64,000 nt of DNA from Ilex aquifolium (taxonomy: Eukaryota; Streptophyta; Magnoliopsida; Aquifoliales; Aquifoliaceae): positions 7,094,951-7,158,950 of the forward strand of contig OX637395.1 of assembly GCA_951799425.1 (NCBI GenBank), given 5' to 3'. Every line of letters begins with the position of its first letter. Positions within the stretch are counted from its first letter, which is position 1. Positions 59,583 to 64,000 of this stretch are shown one piece after another. Both the position numbers and the translations under genes were made by a program. The notes under the pieces are model-generated. The model did no database searches and had not been told where the DNA came from. It worked only from the letters and a program-made list of their open reading frames with translations.

Positions 59583-60130
59583 GGCCTTCCATGAATTTTC
59601 CTGTGATTTGCTATCTCAAGCAGAAAGGGAGGAGGATCTTTGGTAACGTCAGCCAGAAGAAATATGGGTATGGAGAATTTTGTCTCCCAAGAAATATGGT
59701 CAAAAGATTTTGTCAGTCGCTGATTTAATTTGTTGATTTGATTAATTTTTATTATTAATTTAATTATGAATCTCAATATTTATTAAAATTTATAATCTAT
59801 TTAATTATTAAAATGAATTAAGTCAATAAAATAAGTTAATATTTTAAATTAAAATAATATTTTCCTTTTTTCAAGTAGAGTGGGTCCCGTAGATGACGAA
59901 ACAGTGGGCCATCCTTGCTTTGAAAGTTGTGTTTCTTTAGTTTAAACAGTAGTGGTGGGAGCAAAGATACTCCGCTCTTATATAGTTCGGTTTTTTATAC
60001 TTTGTGTTATAAATATATCAAAAGTATTATAATATGACCTTTTTATTTATTTATTTATTTTTTTGTCAAAAGCTAACCCATTGACACTGATGAAAAAATT
60101 AACAGAAAACTAACAAAAAGGTTACATTGT
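59110..60130. other. Flank of ZEP-like copy C
   Basis: The left part is intron 1-like sequence of the ZEP-like gene. A (GA)17 run lies at 59544-59578. From 59990 an AT-rich MITE-like stretch (TTATAAATATATCAAAAG ... GGGTATAAAGTGATAA, to about 60375) is itself interrupted by the MITE at 60141. No gene. Confidence 0.5.
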
Positions 60131-60140
60131 AATATTTTTA

Positions 60141-60310
60141 GAGCAATGTTACATAGACTTAAAAAATAGATTTAAAAAGTAGAATTGATAATCACCACCA
60201 TTAAATATTTAGCGGGTTCCAATAAATATTAGGACTTGCAATGAAATCAATGGTTGTGATTATCAAGTCTACTTTTTAAATTCAATTTTTAAGTCCATGT
60301 AACATTACTT
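60141..60310. mobile_element. MULE-type MITE, 9-bp TSD
   Basis: Perfect 9-bp duplication ATATTTTTA (60132-60140 and 60311-60319). TIRs GAGCAATGTTACATAGACTT and the inverse of AAGTCCATGTAACATTACTT. Same family as 20201 and 57462. Confidence 0.9.
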
Positions 60311-60392
60311 ATATTTTTAATAGATTAAGGGTGTAATATAAAAAATTTAAACTTTAAGGGTATAAAGTGATAATCTTGAAATGATAGGAAAT

Positions 60393-63300
60393 TGTTGGAA
60401 TCTAGAGGACTATTACACACTCACAAAAAAAAAAAAAAATAATGGACAAGACTATTGAAGATAGAAAGAACTTTTTTTATTCACTCATATTCAAATGGAT
60501 GTATTACATATGATATATATAGACTCTCATATATAACACATGACATACAAAATAACATCACTACATAATGCAATAATAAAGACCCCACTCCTCCATTACT
60601 TGGAGAATTAAAATACCACAATTATTTTGTCCCTCACAAATACCAAATTTATGATCCACTAATACAAAAAACTAAATGCATAAAAATAACTCCTATAACA
60701 TGAAAAGTCATGTTTATTTTTTTCAACACCCCCTTAAACATGATTTTTCTTCTCAACTCCAAGCAAACTTCTCAATTTGCAAAAGATATCCTCTTTGAGG
60801 GGCATAGTGAAAATATCAGCACTTTGATTTTGAGACTTTACAAACTTGAGCTCCACCTCTTTTTTGGTCACATACTCTCTAATGAAATGGAACATTGTGT
60901 CAATATGCTTACTACGATCATGAAATACCGAATTCTTTGCCAACGATAGTGCTGATTTGTTGTCAATCTTCTTTAGGCAAATGAAGCTCCTTCAACAAAT
61001 TTCTAAGCCAAATGGCTTGACAAACACATGATGTAGCCGCCACATACTCGGCTTCACAAGTCGAAAGAGTCACAATGGGTTGCTTATTTGAACTCCAAGC
61101 AAATGCGGTATCTCTCATGAAGAAAACATACCCGGTAGTTACTTTTTCTATCATCCATATCTCCGGCCCAATCACTATCACAATAACCAGCAAGCTTGGA
61201 ATTATTAGAACAAGAATATAGAAATCGATAATCAAGTGCACCTTTGATGTATCTAAGAATTCTTTTCGCCGCCTTCAAATGGGTCATGATAGGAGCTTCC
61301 ATATAGCGACTTACAAGACCAACACCAAAAAGAATATTCGGCCTTGTGCATGTTAAGTACCTCAAGCTTCCCACTAGGATCTTGAAATGGGTGGAATCCA
61401 CATGCTCTCCATCTTCATATTTTGACAATTTTACACCACATTCAATGGGTGTGCATACTGGTTTACAATCTTGCATCTTGAATTTAGCCAAAATTGCTTT
61501 AGCATAACCTTCTTGAGAGATAAAAATACCTTCCTTCATTTGCTCCCCTTCAATGCCAAGGTAGTATGACATAAGCCCAATGTCGGTCATCTCAAATCTT
61601 TAGCCATTGCTCTCTTGAAATCTTCAAACATTTTTGGACAATTTTCTGTGAAGATCAAGTCATCCACATACAAACAAAGCATAGAATATATCATAATTAT
61701 CATTCACCTTTGCATAAAGAGCATGTTCATGGGGACACTTGGTGAAATTATTTGCTTGAAAATACTTGTCAAGTCTACTATTCCAAGCCCTTGGTACTTG
61801 TTTCAAACCATACAAAGTCTTTTTTAATTTCAAGACTTTCTCTCCTTGCCCTTTCACAACATAACCCAAGGGTTGTTCAACATACACATCTTCATCAAGA
61901 AAGTCATTCAAAAAAGCAGACTTTACATCCATTTGATGAATTTTTCAATCATTTAGAGCGGCTAAAGAAATAATCAATCTAATTGTTTCCAAATGAGCAA
62001 CAGGTACAAATACATCATCATAGTCAATACCCGGTCTTTGACTATAGCCTTTTGCAACCAACCTTGCTTTGTACCTCTCAACTTCACCTTTGACATTTTT
62101 CTTTGTCTTGTACATCCACTTCACTCCAATGGCCTTTTGTCCTCTAGGGAGTGTGGCAAGTTCCCATGTTTCATTTCTTTCAATAGCTTCAATTTCTTCA
62201 TTCATGACACTCCTCCACTTCTTGTCTTGTGCCGCTTTCTCATAGCCTATGGGATCACAATCGGTAAATAGGCAAAATAGTGTTAGATCATTAAATATTT
62301 GAGTTACCTCTTTGGTTTCTTCATAGATATCTCGAAAACTCCTCATGTGAGGTGGCCTTTCACTTGAACTTGCTTTGGATGATGATGGAGATGCTTGCAC
62401 ATTGGTGGGTGATGGTGGAAGAGAATAAATGGGCAGCTCCATGATCTCATTGGACTCATCCTCTTCTTCAAAGAATGGAAAAAATCATAGTCTTCTTGTA
62501 GAGTGTTCCAATCTCATTCATCTTCTTCATCAAACTCAACATCTCTACTAATGATTATCTTGCCATTGCTTGAGTTGTAAAGCTTGTAACCTTTGCTTCT
62601 TGAATCATAGCCAATAAAAACAAACTTTTCACTCATGTCATCTAGTTTGGTCTGTTTCTAATCTGACAAGTGTGCATAGCATACACTTCCAAAGACCCGC
62701 AAATGAGAAACATTTGGTTTGATTCCTCCCCATGCTTCTTGTGGTGTTTTGTCTTGAACATTTCTAGTGGGACACCGATTTAACAAGTAGATGGCACAAT
62801 CAATAGCTTCCGCCCAAAATTTATTGGGCATTTTTTTACTCTTCAACATACTCCGAGCCATGTCAAGAATGGTTCGGTTCTTCTTTTCGAAAACACCATT
62901 TTGTTGTGGTGATCTTGGAACCGTTAGAGGATGGTGAATTCCATTTTCTTCACAATTTTTTTTTAATTCATTTGATGTGAATTCACCTCCTCTATCGAAT
63001 CTAATTGTCTTAACTTCATACCCACTTTGTTTTTCAATCAAAGCCTTAAACATTTTGAAAACACCAAACACCTCCGATTTTTATTTTAGAATCAAAATAT
63101 TACCTTTTCCCATTATTGGAATTTGAGAAAAATCTCCAAAAGTGACTTTTTCACTTACCGATTCATCAAGCTCTACAAACATCTCTTTATTTTCACACAT
63201 ATGATTACTAGCACCGGAGTCAAGGTACCACACGTTCTTGTCCCCCTTTTGCTCTTCTTTGTATGCCAACAACAAGGTCGGCTCTACCTCTTCAACTTTG

Positions 63301-64000
63301 TCTTTAACAAAGTGTGCTCTTTTTTCCACAAAATTATTTCTACACTCGGAAGCAAAATGGCCATATCGATGACAATTATAACATTGAATATGAGATTTAT
63401 CATACCTCCCTCTATATGACTTTGAATTGTTGCCTCTTCCACATCCTCTTCCATGATGTGATTCTTGGCCTCTTTCTTCTTTGTTGGACGCATTTTGGCC
63501 AAAGTTTTCTCCTCTACCTCGACCATGTCCACCACGACCTCCACCTCCATATCCACGCCCTCTACCTCTTTGACTTCCATATTGCCTTCTTTCTTTTTCT
63601 TTGAAAGAAAGCTTGGTTTGTAGCACTTGTTCCAACGAATCTTGCATCTTCTTGCCTAGCCGTTCTTCATGGGCTAACAAGGATCCCATGAGTCCGTCAA
63701 TCGTCATTGTGTCTAAATCTTTAGACTCTTCAATGGCTGCGACAATGTAGTCAAACTTGGGGTCTAATGAACGGAGGATTTTTTCTATCACCCGGGTATC
63801 ATCATAGTGATCATCACCATAAGTTCTCAAATTATTCACAACCATCAAGATTCTTGTGAAATAATCTGAAATTAATTCATATTCCTTCATACGTAAAGCC
63901 TCAAATTCACCTCATAAAGTTTGGAGGCGAACTTTCTTGACTTTTTCCACTCCACTATGAGCGGTTTTCAGAACATCTCATATTTGCTTAGATGTGGTTG
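60393..64000 (-). mobile_element. Decayed Ty1/copia element running off the window
   Basis: Minus orientation. The 3' LTR probably spans 60728-60393 (TGTTGAAAA...ATTCCAACA), preceded by the polypurine tract TTAAGGGGG. RNase H, RT, integrase, protease and gag follow in order toward the window end. The 5' LTR lies beyond 64000. Its gag resembles that of the young copia at 9181, for example [14 protein letters not shown] versus RVIEKVLRSLSPKF, so they are of one lineage. Confidence 0.85.
60734..63890 (-). pseudogene. copia gag-pol, multiply broken
   Basis: Minus-strand pieces: gag with zinc knuckle [14 protein letters not shown] and protease [11 protein letters not shown] (63890-63081); integrase end with FDRGGEFTSNELKK and SPQQNGVFEKKNRT (63071-62658); RT start (62442-61945, [22 protein letters not shown]); RT middle (61932-61660, DVKSAFLN); RT end and RNase H (61590-60734, SDSDWAG.., LSTCEAEYVAA). 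The GAG-pre-integrase region and the first integrase Asp are missing between 63081 and 63071, an internal deletion of roughly 200 codons. A TGA interrupts gag at 63914-63912, where the young copia has CGA (LQNLRGEFEAL). Several frameshifts occur. Confidence 0.85.

Overview
This window is plant nuclear DNA, most likely from a dicot-type angiosperm. It is AT-rich and intron-rich, and it is dominated by plant-type transposable elements: Ty1/copia and Ty3/gypsy LTR elements, an L1-type LINE, tRNA-derived SINEs, Helitrons, and MULE and hAT MITEs. The host genes are an EMSY-LIKE (ENT + Tudor/Agenet) gene and several copies of a zeaxanthin-epoxidase-like (ZEP-like) FAD monooxygenase. No bacterial, organellar or CRISPR feature was seen. 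The species cannot be named from the sequence alone.

Layout. 1-7.4 kb: the first codons of a ZEP-like gene on the minus strand (its body lies left of the window), its promoter, a 4.6-kb long-TIR DNA transposon with a Helitron inside it, and a solo gypsy LTR. 7.4-15.8 kb: an old minus-strand copia element split by a young, nearly intact plus-strand copia (9181-13855, TSD CATAG). 15.8-18.7 kb: AT-rich, nothing recognised. 19.6-26.0 kb: a second ZEP-like copy on the minus strand with at least eight recognisable exons. It is damaged by a 5' frameshift and by a SINE inside exon 8, and its introns are full of MITEs. 26.0-31.0 kb: the promoter of that copy, paralogous to 1-7.4 kb, followed by a short gag-only gypsy-type element. 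31-41 kb: Helitrons, a degenerate LINE carrying a hAT insertion, and a solo LTR. 41.6-53.8 kb: the only gene that looks intact, a ten-exon EMSY-LIKE gene on the plus strand (437 residues). 54.9-56.8 kb: a deleted minus-strand copia. 57-60.3 kb: a SINE, MITEs, a TRIM-like LTR, and a third, scrambled ZEP-like fragment. 60.4 kb to the end: another decayed minus-strand copia that runs off the window.

How the pieces fit. Segments 1-7383 and 25963-31001 are copies of one ancestral stretch. Both hold the ZEP-like start codon, the same promoter MITE and the same gypsy insertion at the same target site (GTAAT). In the left copy the gypsy element has collapsed to a solo LTR. In the right copy it is still whole, and the right copy also keeps the empty site of the MULE found in the left copy. 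The relative order is therefore: gypsy insertion, duplication of the ZEP-like unit, then MULE insertion and solo-LTR formation in the left copy. The Helitron inside the MULE came later than the MULE.

Limits. All exon models, TSDs and TIRs were read by eye. Family names rest on motifs recognised in the translations. No similarity search, alignment program or expression data were available.
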